From positions 1-37,361 of the IMG/VR virus record IMGVR_UViG_3300035670_000653: a DNA stretch of 37,361 nucleotides; one strand, 5' to 3'. Both the position numbers and the translations under genes were made by a program. Positions 16,821 through 25,027 of this stretch are shown here, one piece after another. The notes under the pieces are model-generated. The model ran no database searches and had not been told where the DNA came from. It saw only the letters and a list, made by a program, of their open reading frames with translations. How positions within the stretch are numbered: position 1 is the first letter of the stretch; each line of letters begins with the position of its first letter. The DNA is from a virus.

Positions 16821-19157
16821 ATGTTTCCTCCGATTGGTGGTGGTCGCGCGGCGTATCAGATCGCCAATTCCCTCCGCTTCCGCAGCAGCGCGAGTGCTTA
16901 TCTGAGTCGGACGTTTGGGACGCCGACTGATAATCTTAAATGGACTTGGAGTGGGTGGGTAAAGCGCGGTACATTGGGGGCGGTACAGTGCATCTATGCT
17001 GGTGGCGCTAATGATTCCGGATATAACTCATCTGCATTTCGGATAAATGCTTCTGACAAGTTAGAGGCATTGTTGTATTCGGGCGGTGTGCTACAAGCGA
17101 ATCCGATAACGAATGCTGTGTTTCGTGACCCGTCAGCGCATTACCATATCGTTATTGTGTATGACTCTGCTAATGGCACACAAGCAAACCGTCTTATTTT
17201 CTACGTCAACGGGGCAAGTCAGTCGGTAACAGGGACGTTGCTGTCGCCAAGCCTTGCATCTAAGAACAATGCTAACGGAGTAGTGAATAGTATTGGCCGC
17301 ACAGACTACGCTGCCAATTATCTCTCCGGCTACCTTTCCGACATCTACTTCATCGACGGTCAAGCACTGACTCCCGGTGACTTCGCCGAAACCAACGCAG
17401 AAGGTGTCTGGGTTCCCAAGGCATACACCGGCAGTTACGGGAACAATGGTTTCTACCTCCCATTCGATGATGCCACCAGCACAACGACACTGGGATACGA
17501 CAGGTCTGGTAATGCAAACAACTGGACTTGCAACAACATCAGCCTGACAGCAGGTGTGACGTATGACCACATGGAAGATACACCGACGAATAACTATGCG
17601 GTGTTGAATCCGATTGACCAAGGACTGGGTGGAACGCTATCAGGAGGCAACCTCAACCTAACAGCAGCATCAGGGAATCTTGCTCGGCGTGGAACCATAC
17701 CGATTGAGTATGATGCTTACTGGGAAATCAAAGCGACGGCAAATGCCCGATTTGGTTTGGTATTTGGTGATCAGGTAGAGCAGAGCGGAGGATTCTTTTC
17801 TGGTAGTGCCGCGTATTACATTCTGAATAGCGGTAGTGCTGCTTCATTCGCTAACTGCACTGTATCTGCGTCTGTCAATCCATCTTGGAGTGCTGGAGAC
17901 ATTATTTCATTCGCATACACTAAAAGTACTAATACAGTTTCTGTTCGTGCCAATGATATACAGATCACTATCCTGACCGTCACCAGTCCGACTACCAAGA
18001 TTTATCCGATGGTGTGTAATCACAGTTCCGGCGTCGCAACGGATATAAGTATCAACTTCGGCCAACGCCCCTTCACCTACACACCACCTACCGGATTCAA
18101 AGCACTCTGCACAGCGAATCTCCCGACAGTCGCCATTACGAATCCGAGGGAGCATTTTGATACTGCCATCTTCACGATGGGCGCTGTGGACAAGACTGTT
18201 ACGGTGGACGGCAACGGGAATAACTTGGCTCTGCAACCAGACTTAATCTGGCACAAGGCGCGGAATAACAGCCAAAGCCACTACCTTGTTGATTCTGTCA
18301 GAGGCGGCTCTTCGTTGCTACGTTCCAGCACTACGGGCGCGGAATCTACAGGCTCGACATTCATCTCTGCATTCTCCTCACCCGGATACACGGCAACAAC
18401 CGCGCTTCTGACCAACACGTACCCCTACGCAGCTTGGCTCTGGAAAGCCAACGGAGCCGGAGTAGGTAACACAGACGGAACCATCACCAGCACGGTGAGT
18501 GCGAACACCACGGCGGGGTTTTCGATTGTTACTTATACGGGAACTGGTGTAGCCGGAACCGTTGGTCACGGCCTAGGTGCGGTTCCTAAACTAGTTATCG
18601 TAAAGAACAGGAGTGTCACTGGCGATTGGGAAGTCCGCCATGCGTCTATTGCAGCAACTAAATCTATATATTTGAACCTAACAAACGCAGAGACAACGAG
18701 TCCCGTTTGGAATAATACTGCACCGACATCCTCGGTATTCTCTGTTGGAACGGCAAGCACACCTAACGGTAGCGGCAATAACCTTGTCGCCTACTGCTTC
18801 GCCGAAATCGCAGGCTTCTCGAAATTCGGGAGCTACACGGGCAATGGTTCGACTGATGGCCCGTTTGTGTTCTGCGGATTTAGGCCGAAGTATGTGCTGA
18901 TTAAGCGTAGTGATTCGGCAGAAGATTGGCGCGTAGTTGATACCGCAAGAACAACATACAACGCAATGGGCGAGGTGCTGTATCCGAATACATCTGGGGC
19001 TGCTGCTTCGCCTACGTTCTGCGACCTCACTGCTAGCGGATTCAAGATTCGCAGTACTGATGTGGCATTCAACGGCTCTGGTGGAACCTACATCTTTTGC
19101 GCCTTCGCAGAGCATCCATTTGGTGGCTCCAATATCTCCCCATCCCCGGCGCGCTAA
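16821..19157 (+). CDS. Large tail fibre / adhesin with LamG-like domain
   Basis: A 778-aa protein. The first ~220 residues look like a concanavalin/LamG-type beta-sandwich (TPTDNLKWTWSGWVKRG, then DIYFIDGQALTPGDFAE), and the remainder is a long beta-repeat region with recurring Gly-Thr-Gly and AYCFAEIAGFSKFGSYTGNG motifs known from phage fibres. Base composition is visibly lower in GC and codon use more relaxed than either neighbour from about 16,900 to 19,140, which suggests recent acquisition by recombination. It probably makes first contact with the host surface. Confidence 0.8.
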   Translation: MFPPIGGGRAAYQIANSLRFRSSASAYLSRTFGTPTDNLKWTWSGWVKRGTLGAVQCIYAGGANDSGYNSSAFRINASDKLEALLYSGGVLQANPITNAVFRDPSAHYHIVIVYDSANGTQANRLIFYVNGASQSVTGTLLSPSLASKNNANGVVNSIGRTDYAANYLSGYLSDIYFIDGQALTPGDFAETNAEGVWVPKAYTGSYGNNGFYLPFDDATSTTTLGYDRSGNANNWTCNNISLTAGVTYDHMEDTPTNNYAVLNPIDQGLGGTLSGGNLNLTAASGNLARRGTIPIEYDAYWEIKATANARFGLVFGDQVEQSGGFFSGSAAYYILNSGSAASFANCTVSASVNPSWSAGDIISFAYTKSTNTVSVRANDIQITILTVTSPTTKIYPMVCNHSSGVATDISINFGQRPFTYTPPTGFKALCTANLPTVAITNPREHFDTAIFTMGAVDKTVTVDGNGNNLALQPDLIWHKARNNSQSHYLVDSVRGGSSLLRSSTTGAESTGSTFISAFSSPGYTATTALLTNTYPYAAWLWKANGAGVGNTDGTITSTVSANTTAGFSIVTYTGTGVAGTVGHGLGAVPKLVIVKNRSVTGDWEVRHASIAATKSIYLNLTNAETTSPVWNNTAPTSSVFSVGTASTPNGSGNNLVAYCFAEIAGFSKFGSYTGNGSTDGPFVFCGFRPKYVLIKRSDSAEDWRVVDTARTTYNAMGEVLYPNTSGAAASPTFCDLTASGFKIRSTDVAFNGSGGTYIFCAFAEHPFGGSNISPSPAR

Positions 19158-19170
19158 GAAAGGAAAATCA

Positions 19171-19776
19171 ATGTTCATCAGAAACGGTCTCCGCTTCAAC
19201 ATCGACGCCAGCCAAGAGATCGATGGGGTGCGTTATCCAAACTTCCGCGATCCGGTCTTGCGTGAGCAGCTTGGCATCACCGAGATTGCCGACCCGCAAC
19301 CGCCCGAGGATTTCTCTGACGACACCTACTACCGCACCGAGCAGGACGATGCTCCCTATGTCGTCTTCACGCGCAAGCCGGCTGCGCAGATCGTCGCGGT
19401 GCTGTGGGAGCGCATCAATGCCAAGCGCGACACGCTGCAGGAGTCCGGCTGCCAGGTTGGCGCGCACTGGTTCCACAACGACCTCAAGTCGCGCTCGCAG
19501 TGGGAGCGCATGGCCAGTCGGTCTGCCGCGATGCAGCCGACCGACCCCTACCAGGTCGGCGGCCAGCAGGTCTCCTGGAAGACCATGACCGGCGATTTCG
19601 TGCCGCTGACTGCCGGGCTGATCGCCGACGTCGTCGCTGCCTTCGAGATTCAGGAGGTCGCCATCTTCGTTCGCGCCGAGACGCTGCGGGCGCAGATCGC
19701 GGCCGTCGAATTCCCTGAGCAAGTCGATGTCGAGGCGGGTTGGCCGTCCGTCTATGTTCCGCCGGTCGCGCCATGA
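19171..19776 (+). CDS. Tail fibre assembly-like protein (DUF4376 style)
   Basis: A 201-aa protein with AAAGGA before ATG 19171. The C-terminal half has the DUF4376-like pattern: W(E)RINAKRDTLQESGCQVGA, WFHNDLKSRSQWERM, then VSWKTMTGDFVPLTAGLI. Such proteins accompany tail fibres as assembly factors or accessory tip proteins. GC returns to the genome norm here, so the low-GC block ends exactly at the fibre gene. Confidence 0.78.
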   Translation: MFIRNGLRFNIDASQEIDGVRYPNFRDPVLREQLGITEIADPQPPEDFSDDTYYRTEQDDAPYVVFTRKPAAQIVAVLWERINAKRDTLQESGCQVGAHWFHNDLKSRSQWERMASRSAAMQPTDPYQVGGQQVSWKTMTGDFVPLTAGLIADVVAAFEIQEVAIFVRAETLRAQIAAVEFPEQVDVEAGWPSVYVPPVAP

Positions 19777-20255
19777 AGATCGCCATCATCTTCAACGACC
19801 GGAAGCTCTCCGGCCGGCTGACGAGGTTCTGGACCGGCTGCTACGCCTATCACGTCGCCTGGGTCGATGAAGCCGCCGGCCACATGTGGGACATGAACCT
19901 CCTGCGCCGCCGGCGCGCCTGGCCGTACTACTCGGCGGAAGAGGTGATGCTGTTCGACTCTCCCGGCAGTGTCACGCGGGAATACCTCGAACACCGCCTC
20001 GAAACCGATGACAACACCTACGGCTGGCGCGACTACTGCCTGTTTGTGCTTCGTCCGTTGTTCCATTTTCTCGGCCGCAGCACGCCCAATGCCGGCGGCG
20101 TCATTTGCTCGGAGATGGTCAATGACGATATCTGGATGAACGGCGGCCGGACGCCCTGGCCACCGGACGGTCCGCCGCCGTCTCCTTGTGACTTGTACCG
20201 CTTCCTCTCGGGCCGCCAACAGCGGCCCGATTCATTTCCAGTGGAGAAAAAGTAA
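19773..20255 (+). CDS. Permuted papain-fold (NlpC/P60-like) protein
   Basis: A 160-aa protein with MKIAIIFNDRKLSGRLTRFW at the start. CYAYHVAWVDE offers a His (about residue 29), and GGVICSEMVND offers a Cys in the second half. His before Cys in this arrangement is seen in permuted NlpC/P60-type hydrolases (YiiX-like). It may cut peptidoglycan peptides or act during entry or lysis. It overlaps the fibre-assembly gene and leads into the lysis cassette. Catalytic assignment is an inference from motif order. Confidence 0.55.
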   Translation: MKIAIIFNDRKLSGRLTRFWTGCYAYHVAWVDEAAGHMWDMNLLRRRRAWPYYSAEEVMLFDSPGSVTREYLEHRLETDDNTYGWRDYCLFVLRPLFHFLGRSTPNAGGVICSEMVNDDIWMNGGRTPWPPDGPPPSPCDLYRFLSGRQQRPDSFPVEKK

Positions 20256-20563
20256 TGGCCGATCCCGACGTTCTTGCCGCCGAGATTCGCGCAATGCGCG
20301 AAGACATGCACGAGGTGAAGCTCACCATGCGCCAGGTGGCCGACGCGCTGGTGCAGCTCGCCCGTCTGGAAGAACGCCACACCACAGTGGCTGCCGCGCT
20401 CGACCGGGCCTTCGCTGCGATCAGCAAGATCGAAGGGCGGGTACGTTCGCTGGAAACGGCACAGCCGGTGCAGAAACTCACCTCGAGCTGGATGATCGAC
20501 GCGGCCAAGTTCCTGGCCGGCGGCGTCGTTGCCACGCTGGTGCTGCGGCTGCTCGCATCATGA
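20255..20563 (+). CDS. Coiled-coil protein with C-terminal membrane anchor
   Basis: A 102-aa protein: residues 1-70 are a charged helical coiled coil (MREDMHEVKLTMRQVADALV), and residues about 82-100 form one hydrophobic segment (AAKFLAGGVVATLVLRLLA). This layout matches XhlA-like or holin-associated phage proteins. It starts in a TAATG overlap with the previous gene and ends in an ATGA overlap with the holin candidate, so it belongs to the lysis operon. Confidence 0.65.
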   Translation: MADPDVLAAEIRAMREDMHEVKLTMRQVADALVQLARLEERHTTVAAALDRAFAAISKIEGRVRSLETAQPVQKLTSSWMIDAAKFLAGGVVATLVLRLLAS

Positions 20564-20769
20564 ATCTGCTGCCCGACTGGAAGCTGATCGCACGCCGCGC
20601 CTGGAGTTTCCGGCTCGCCGTGCTCGCCGCGCTGCTGTCCGGCATCGAGATCGCGCTGCCGCTGTTCGCCGACGCCTTCCCGCGCAACGTCTTCGCCGCC
20701 CTGAGTTTCATCGCCACGGCCGCCGCCGTCGTGGCCCGGCTGGTGGCCCAACCGAGGATGCACGAATGA
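20560..20769 (+). CDS. Holin candidate, two membrane segments
   Basis: A 69-aa protein with two hydrophobic stretches (LAVLAALLSGIEIALPLFA and VFAALSFIATAAAVVARLV), a basic N-terminus and a short charged tail. Size, topology and position immediately before the endolysin indicate a holin-like pore-forming protein, although sequence alone cannot prove it. Confidence 0.68.
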   Translation: MNLLPDWKLIARRAWSFRLAVLAALLSGIEIALPLFADAFPRNVFAALSFIATAAAVVARLVAQPRMHE

Positions 20770-21242
20770 TCAAGCCGACCCGCACCGCCATCGCCGCACT
20801 TGCCATCTCCGCCGCCACCCTGGTCGGCATCGCCACGCAGGAGGGCTATGTCGAGGTGGCGGCGCCGCCTGTGAAGGGTGACGTGCCCACCAACGGCTTT
20901 GGTGCCACCAAGGGCGTCAAGGCCGGCGACCGCACAACGCCTGTACGCGCCCTGGTGCGCCTGCTCAACGAGGCCGACGAACACGCCCAGGGCGTCAAGC
21001 GCTGCGCCCCGGTGCCCATGTTCCAGCACGAGTTCGATGCCTACGTGAGCCTGACCTACAACATCGGCGTCGGCGCGTTCTGCTCGAGCACGCTGACCCG
21101 GAAGCTCAAGGCCGGCGACTACGCCGGCGCCTGCCGCGAGATCCTCAAGTGGGACAAGTTCCAGGGCCGTCCGTTGCGTGGCCTCACCACACGCCGGCAG
21201 GCCGAGTATCGGCAGTGCATCGGCGAAACGAAAGGAGAGTGA
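20766..21242 (+). CDS. Endolysin, GH24 lysozyme with SAR-like N-terminus
   Basis: A 158-aa muramidase of the T4/P21 lysozyme family, cutting the glycan strands of peptidoglycan. An N-terminal hydrophobic segment (TAIAALAISAATLVGIAT) that is not followed by a clear signal peptidase site suggests a signal-arrest-release export signal. The catalytic region starts at EGYVEVAAPPVKGD and continues VPTNGFGATKG, giving the Glu, Asp and Thr of the family triad with slightly longer spacing. FDAYVSLTYNIGVGAFCSST is a conserved GH24 core stretch. ATG overlaps the holin stop. Confidence 0.88.
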   Translation: MIKPTRTAIAALAISAATLVGIATQEGYVEVAAPPVKGDVPTNGFGATKGVKAGDRTTPVRALVRLLNEADEHAQGVKRCAPVPMFQHEFDAYVSLTYNIGVGAFCSSTLTRKLKAGDYAGACREILKWDKFQGRPLRGLTTRRQAEYRQCIGETKGE

Positions 21243-21243
21243 C

Positions 21244-21393
21244 ATGCATGGCGGATTCCCGTGGTACATCGAATATCCGATGATCACCATCCTCTGGGTG
21301 GTCGATCATCCCGGCCTGGCGATTATTATCGCCATCGGCCTGTACGTCCTCTATGCGATGGTGCAGATCCTGCGCATGGGGCCGCCGCAATGA
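21244..21393 (+). CDS. Small single-pass membrane protein
   Basis: A 49-aa peptide with one strong transmembrane segment (LAIIIAIGLYVLYAMVQIL) and a Trp/Pro-rich N-terminus. ATG 21244 is close to GGAGAG upstream (within AAAGGAGAGTGAC). It lies between endolysin and the next membrane protein, overlapping the latter (ATGA), so a lysis-accessory role is plausible; no family is recognised. Confidence 0.62.
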   Translation: MHGGFPWYIEYPMITILWVVDHPGLAIIIAIGLYVLYAMVQILRMGPPQ

Positions 21394-21974
21394 GACGCGA
21401 ACGTTTTGTCGAACTCTCAGTCGTTTGCGTGATGCTCGCCGCTGCTGCTGGCGTCGGCTATTGGTTCGCCCGTCCGGCGCCGGTAGTCGAGACACCGGTA
21501 CCGGAGATCAAGCAGGCCGACGGCTCCGTTGCACTGCCGCGTGCGCCGGATGCCAAGGCCAAGCCGAAACACATGACGCCGAAGGGCGCAAAGGTCGAGC
21601 GCGTCGGGAAGATCACCGCCCGGGGCGAAACGCCGCCGGAGATCGCCGCCTGCACCTCGGCGAAGTGCCCGCCGGTGACCATCGACACCAGCCTGGTGCG
21701 CATGGATGACGGTTCCAAGCGCGTCATCGTCTCAAGCCCTGACGGCCAGATCCTCGCCGGCGTCGACATTCCCGTCGAAACCGCCGCTCCCCCGCCCGAG
21801 CCGCCCAAGTGGGCCGCCGGCCTGTCGCTAGATCCGATCCGCCAGACGCCCGGCGTCTGGATCGAGCGCGACATCTGGCGCGTGCGCGCCGGTGCGGAAA
21901 TAAACCAGGTCAAACAGCGGGCCGATGGCCCGAGCAGCGCCGAAATCCGGCTGCGGGTCGGCTTGACATTCTGA
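21390..21974 (+). CDS. Membrane-anchored protein, possible spanin-like role
   Basis: A 194-aa protein with an N-terminal membrane anchor (about 9-27), a Pro/Lys-rich periplasmic linker and a C-terminal beta-rich part ending RLRVGLTF. Two cysteines sit in ACTSAKCPP. The position at the end of the lysis cassette would suit an inner-membrane spanin, but the extended coiled coil expected of Rz proteins is not seen, so the role is open. Confidence 0.6.
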   Translation: MRRERFVELSVVCVMLAAAAGVGYWFARPAPVVETPVPEIKQADGSVALPRAPDAKAKPKHMTPKGAKVERVGKITARGETPPEIAACTSAKCPPVTIDTSLVRMDDGSKRVIVSSPDGQILAGVDIPVETAAPPPEPPKWAAGLSLDPIRQTPGVWIERDIWRVRAGAEINQVKQRADGPSSAEIRLRVGLTF

Positions 21975-21985
21975 CGTGATGCGGG

Positions 21986-22005
21986 CCGGGGCTGGGATGC
22001 CCCGG
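21986..22005 (+). terminator. Hairpin at end of late operon
   Basis: CCGGGGC and GCCCCGG form a perfect 7-bp stem around a 6-nt loop, 11 bp after the last late gene. There is no T run on the plus strand, so termination here would be Rho-assisted or weak. Confidence 0.4.
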
Positions 22006-22020
22006 AGCTGCAAGAAAAGT

Positions 22021-22050
22021 GGTGTGCAAAGGCAATTGGGGTTGCGCACC
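22021..22050. other. Candidate attP dyad next to recombinase
   Basis: GGTGTGCAA (22021-22029) and TTGCGCACC (22042-22050) form an imperfect inverted repeat (one mismatch in nine) with a 12-bp spacer. It lies in the only gap between the late genes and the recombinase stop. Serine integrases bind imperfect dyads of this kind beside their gene, but a host-phage junction would be needed to confirm it. Confidence 0.3.
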
Positions 22051-22090
22051 TCTGCGAAAATCGTTAAGATGCGCGCCTCTCGTCACACGG

Positions 22091-23632
22091 CTATGCCGCT
22101 TTACGGTTCCTCGGAGCCTGAAACGGGACCCAAGCCCGCAAAGTGGGGTTAAGGTCAGATACCCGTGGGGACGCCAGCTTAACCCCACTTGCTCCGATCC
22201 GGTAACGGATCTCCCCGGAGCGGGTGGCAGGATCGAGGCTTATAGCCTCGATCATTGTGCCGAGGAAGTCTTTCAGGTGGTCGCGATCAAGCGCCGCCAG
22301 ATCTTCGGCCAGTGCGTCGAGCATTCGACGCACGTCGCTTTCCTTCACCGCCGCCAGCGCTTTCGCGCGGCGCGTCTCTTCTTCCAGCCGGCCGAGCCGC
22401 TCGCTGGTATCACCCCGGGTTGTTTCCAGTTCTTCCAGTCGCCTCAGCAGCGGGCCGGGCTGGTCCGTCTCCTCGAGTAGCGCCGTCAGCTTTCCGATCC
22501 GCTTATCGATGTCGCGCAGTTCGCCCTGCAGGGTCTGTAGCTCGTGGCCGTCGCCGGGCTGCTGGGCGGCACGGGCGCGCTCCGTCATGGTTTTCACCAT
22601 GGCGTCGCCGCGGATGTCGATCGCCACCTGCTGCAAGATGGCCTCCTCGAGCAGGGTCGACTTGATGTTCGCGCTGCCGACCCGGTAATTGCCGGCGTTG
22701 CCGTGCCAGGCACGGCCGTCTGGCGTATGTACCAGGCCGGCAAGCAGGTAGTCCGATATCCGCGCGCGGGTTGCCTTGGCCGCTTTTTTCCCCTCCAGTC
22801 GCGCCAGAATGGCCTCGGCGGCATCGTCGGTGATGAGCGCGGCGTGTGTATCACGCTGTACCGTCCATTCGCTCCTGGGCCGCCTACGGCCCTCGCCGGC
22901 GTCCTCTTTCCCGCGGTGCATGTTCCAGACGGTATGCCCGGCGTAGGTCAGCGCCGACCATTCCAGGTGTGCCAGGCTGCTCTTGGCGAGCTCGATGTTG
23001 AGCCGGTCTGCCAGTAGCCGGCCGTTCTTGCCCTGGGCGCGCCCCTGCAGCCAGGCGGCGATCTTCGGCCCCGTCAGGGGGTCTGCTTCCAGTTTGCTTT
23101 TTGTCACCGGCTGGCCGTCGCGCACCATGCCGGTGTCGATGGACAGCAGGCGGTAGCCATAGGGAGCACGCCCGCCGGCGCGGAATCCCTGCCGCACGTT
23201 TTCGGCCATGCCGGCCAGCCCTTTCTCACGGCTCATCAGGCTGTGCACTTCATCCATGGCCTGCAACACCGAGTCGAGGATCACCTGGGATATCGGGTCG
23301 ACCTCGGGAACCTTGGCGAAGACGATGTCGACGCCGAGCTTCTTGCATTCGTGGCGGAAGGCCTCGGCAATGTAGCGCCGGCGACCGATGCGGCTGGTGT
23401 CATAGATGAGGATGGCCGACCAGGTGCGCGACTTGAGCTTCAGATCGCGGAGCAGCTGCTGAAACCCGGGCCGGTCGGTGTCCTTGCCGGACTCGACGGC
23501 GTCGGCGTATTCAGCGGTGACGATCAGGGATCGCGACTTGGCTAGATCCAGCAGCTCGTGGCGCTGCGCCTGGATCGAGATCGCGCTGCGGTCTTTGGAC
23601 GACCTGCAGTAGAGGGCGGCTTGTCTTGGCAT
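22091..23632 (-). CDS. Large serine recombinase (phage integrase)
   Basis: A 513-aa integrase of the resolvase/invertase superfamily. The catalytic domain opens ALYCRSSKDRSAISIQAQRH with probable nucleophile S12 and R10, and has IYDTSRIGRRR with D78 and R81. A Recombinase domain follows (GGRAPYGYRL near residue 155), then a coiled coil (about 360-440). Odd feature: the region that normally carries a CxxC zinc ribbon reads LLAGLVHTPDGRAWHGNAGN and has no cysteine pairs. No Shine-Dalgarno is clear before ATG 23632. It is the last gene of the leftward operon and faces the late genes. Confidence 0.9.
   Translation of the reverse strand: MPRQAALYCRSSKDRSAISIQAQRHELLDLAKSRSLIVTAEYADAVESGKDTDRPGFQQLLRDLKLKSRTWSAILIYDTSRIGRRRYIAEAFRHECKKLGVDIVFAKVPEVDPISQVILDSVLQAMDEVHSLMSREKGLAGMAENVRQGFRAGGRAPYGYRLLSIDTGMVRDGQPVTKSKLEADPLTGPKIAAWLQGRAQGKNGRLLADRLNIELAKSSLAHLEWSALTYAGHTVWNMHRGKEDAGEGRRRPRSEWTVQRDTHAALITDDAAEAILARLEGKKAAKATRARISDYLLAGLVHTPDGRAWHGNAGNYRVGSANIKSTLLEEAILQQVAIDIRGDAMVKTMTERARAAQQPGDGHELQTLQGELRDIDKRIGKLTALLEETDQPGPLLRRLEELETTRGDTSERLGRLEEETRRAKALAAVKESDVRRMLDALAEDLAALDRDHLKDFLGTMIEAISLDPATRSGEIRYRIGASGVKLASPRVSDLNPTLRAWVPFQAPRNRKAA
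22141..22190. repeat. Perfect 13-bp inverted repeat in recombinase 3' end
   Basis: AAGTGGGGTTAAG (22141-22153) and CTTAACCCCACTT (22178-22190) are exact reverse complements separated by 24 bp. They lie inside the last codons of the recombinase (encoding around GVKLASPRVSDLNPTL). It could be a terminator stem, a binding site, or a trace of an inserted element that replaced the original C-terminus. Confidence 0.75.
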
Positions 23633-23725
23633 GGAAATCGAGGATCAACGCGACAGCCGCATCGGCCACCACGTTGGGGTCCGGTGAATTGACGGCCGAG
23701 AGTTTGAGCGCAGGGCGGGACATGG

Positions 23726-23932
23726 TCAAGCGAAGTGCTTGCTCCAGATCCGCTCGATGACCTCGACCTGGCGGCCGGTGAAGGAGCGCGTGTCTTTCTT
23801 GGCGAGCAGGTAGCGCTCGAGGATGCTGGTGATGAACTGGTTTTCCCAGTCGCTGATCGAGCGCGTATCGCGCAGTCCGTCGAGCTGCTCGATCATGGTG
23901 CCGATGGAGACGGTGCGGGTCTTGTTAGTCAT
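23726..23932 (-). CDS. Small conserved phage protein
   Basis: A 68-aa protein: IGTMIEQLDGLRDTRSISDW, then ENQFITSILERYLL and a C-terminal GRQVEVIERIWSKHFA. This resembles short phage proteins found next to DNA-metabolism genes, of unknown function. ATG 23932 lies inside the 3' end of the DHH gene (8-bp overlap), which decides the start; the longer upstream reading is a shadow of the DHH gene. Confidence 0.72.
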   Translation of the reverse strand: MTNKTRTVSIGTMIEQLDGLRDTRSISDWENQFITSILERYLLAKKDTRSFTGRQVEVIERIWSKHFA

Positions 23933-24761
23933 TCGAGCCACCTTCGCCGATTTCGAACTCGCGGGCCTGCTCGAAGCTGACGCGGAAGCCCGCCGCGTTC
24001 CGGTGGCCGCCGCCGCCATATAGCCTGGCGATCGCCGAGACATCCTCGCCTGCGTCCGTCGATCTCAGGCTGAAGCTCCTCCCCTGGGGGGTATCCCAGT
24101 AGCACGCGCCGAATGGCTTCCCTCGGGCCAGTGCGCTTCCCGCATCGCTGGTGAATGTGTAGGGCAGGTTGGCCACGTCGACCACATGGCCGCCGATCCG
24201 CATCGGCCGCGTCACCACGGTCAGCAGCTCGGCGATATCCTTGAAGTGCTTGCGCTCAAGCGCCGCGCCCTCCCTGGCCAGTTCGGCCGGGTCGGTGGCC
24301 ATGAGCATGTCCCACACCGCGAAGTCATAAGGGTGACTGAATACGTTGGCCTGAATCTCCCGCGTCTGTGGCAGGGCAAAGCGCCATAGGTCGCGATCCT
24401 CGACATGCAACAAGAGTGCTGGCGGGGCCTCGCTTGGGAAATAGTGATCCCATGCAATGCGGGCGCCGGATCGCTCCATGTCAAAAACAGTTTGCGCCCC
24501 GGGGAGGCCATCAAGGTCGGCAGCTGCCGTCTTATGGTGGTCAAGGATCAACACCGATGCGGCTTGTCCGATCATCGCCTCGAGCACGGGGCGTGTGTAG
24601 CTGAAGTCCACCATCACCACGTTGCGGCCAGACACCTCCGGCGGCGGCTCCCCATATATGCCGGCGTGGAACTCGACGTCATCGCCAAGGGCGCGACGTA
24701 CAACCCATGCCGCCGTGAATCCGTCGGCGCAATTGCCGTGATAGATGCAGAGTGCTTTCAT
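23925..24761 (-). CDS. DHH/DHHA1 family phosphoesterase
   Basis: A 278-aa metal-dependent phosphoesterase. Motif I is YHGNCADG (H8, D13), motif II VDF with D52, the signature DHH is at residues 74-76, and the DHHA1 motif GGGGHRNAAGF begins at about 249. Members degrade short oligonucleotides or cyclic dinucleotides, or act as RecJ-like exonucleases. In a phage operon with SSB this could supply nucleotide recycling or counter a host cyclic-nucleotide signal. All key residues are present. It overlaps its upstream neighbour by ATGA. Confidence 0.88.
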   Translation of the reverse strand: MKALCIYHGNCADGFTAAWVVRRALGDDVEFHAGIYGEPPPEVSGRNVVMVDFSYTRPVLEAMIGQAASVLILDHHKTAAADLDGLPGAQTVFDMERSGARIAWDHYFPSEAPPALLLHVEDRDLWRFALPQTREIQANVFSHPYDFAVWDMLMATDPAELAREGAALERKHFKDIAELLTVVTRPMRIGGHVVDVANLPYTFTSDAGSALARGKPFGACYWDTPQGRSFSLRSTDAGEDVSAIARLYGGGGHRNAAGFRVSFEQAREFEIGEGGSND

Positions 24762-25027
24762 TGGGGTCTCTCGTTTCTGAGTTTGAGTGCCAGGGCGACC
24801 CATGCCACATTCCCGGAGACCAGCAACACGCCACCGCAGAAGCTGGCCCACTGGCCGAGCGCTGGGTAGTAGATGAGGTTCCAGCCTCCCCAGGCGGAGA
24901 AGAATGCCGTGGTGGGCCAATAGACGCCGGCGATGGTGCGGTCGCGGCGGAGCTGCTCGAAGTTGCGCCAGGTGAGCACTGCGCCGAGCATCTCGAAGCC
25001 GCCGTTGATGAGGTCGGGCCAGATCAT
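24758..25027 (-). CDS. Small multi-pass membrane protein
   Basis: An 89-aa hydrophobic protein with two or three membrane segments (around TIAGVYWPTTAFFSAWGGWN and WASFCGGVLLVSGNVAWVAL). It overlaps both neighbours by 4 bp, so it is translated as part of the early operon. No family is recognised; superinfection exclusion is one role seen for early phage membrane proteins, but nothing in the sequence proves it. Confidence 0.7.
   Translation of the reverse strand: MIWPDLINGGFEMLGAVLTWRNFEQLRRDRTIAGVYWPTTAFFSAWGGWNLIYYPALGQWASFCGGVLLVSGNVAWVALALKLRNERPQ

Noticed and set aside
23511-23723. Minus-strand ORF of about 70 aa beginning MSRPALKLSAVN
   Set aside because: Most of it overlaps the recombinase N-terminus in another frame; only about 30 codons are free and no family is recognised. 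It could hint at a longer or frameshifted recombinase start, but this is not supported enough to annotate.
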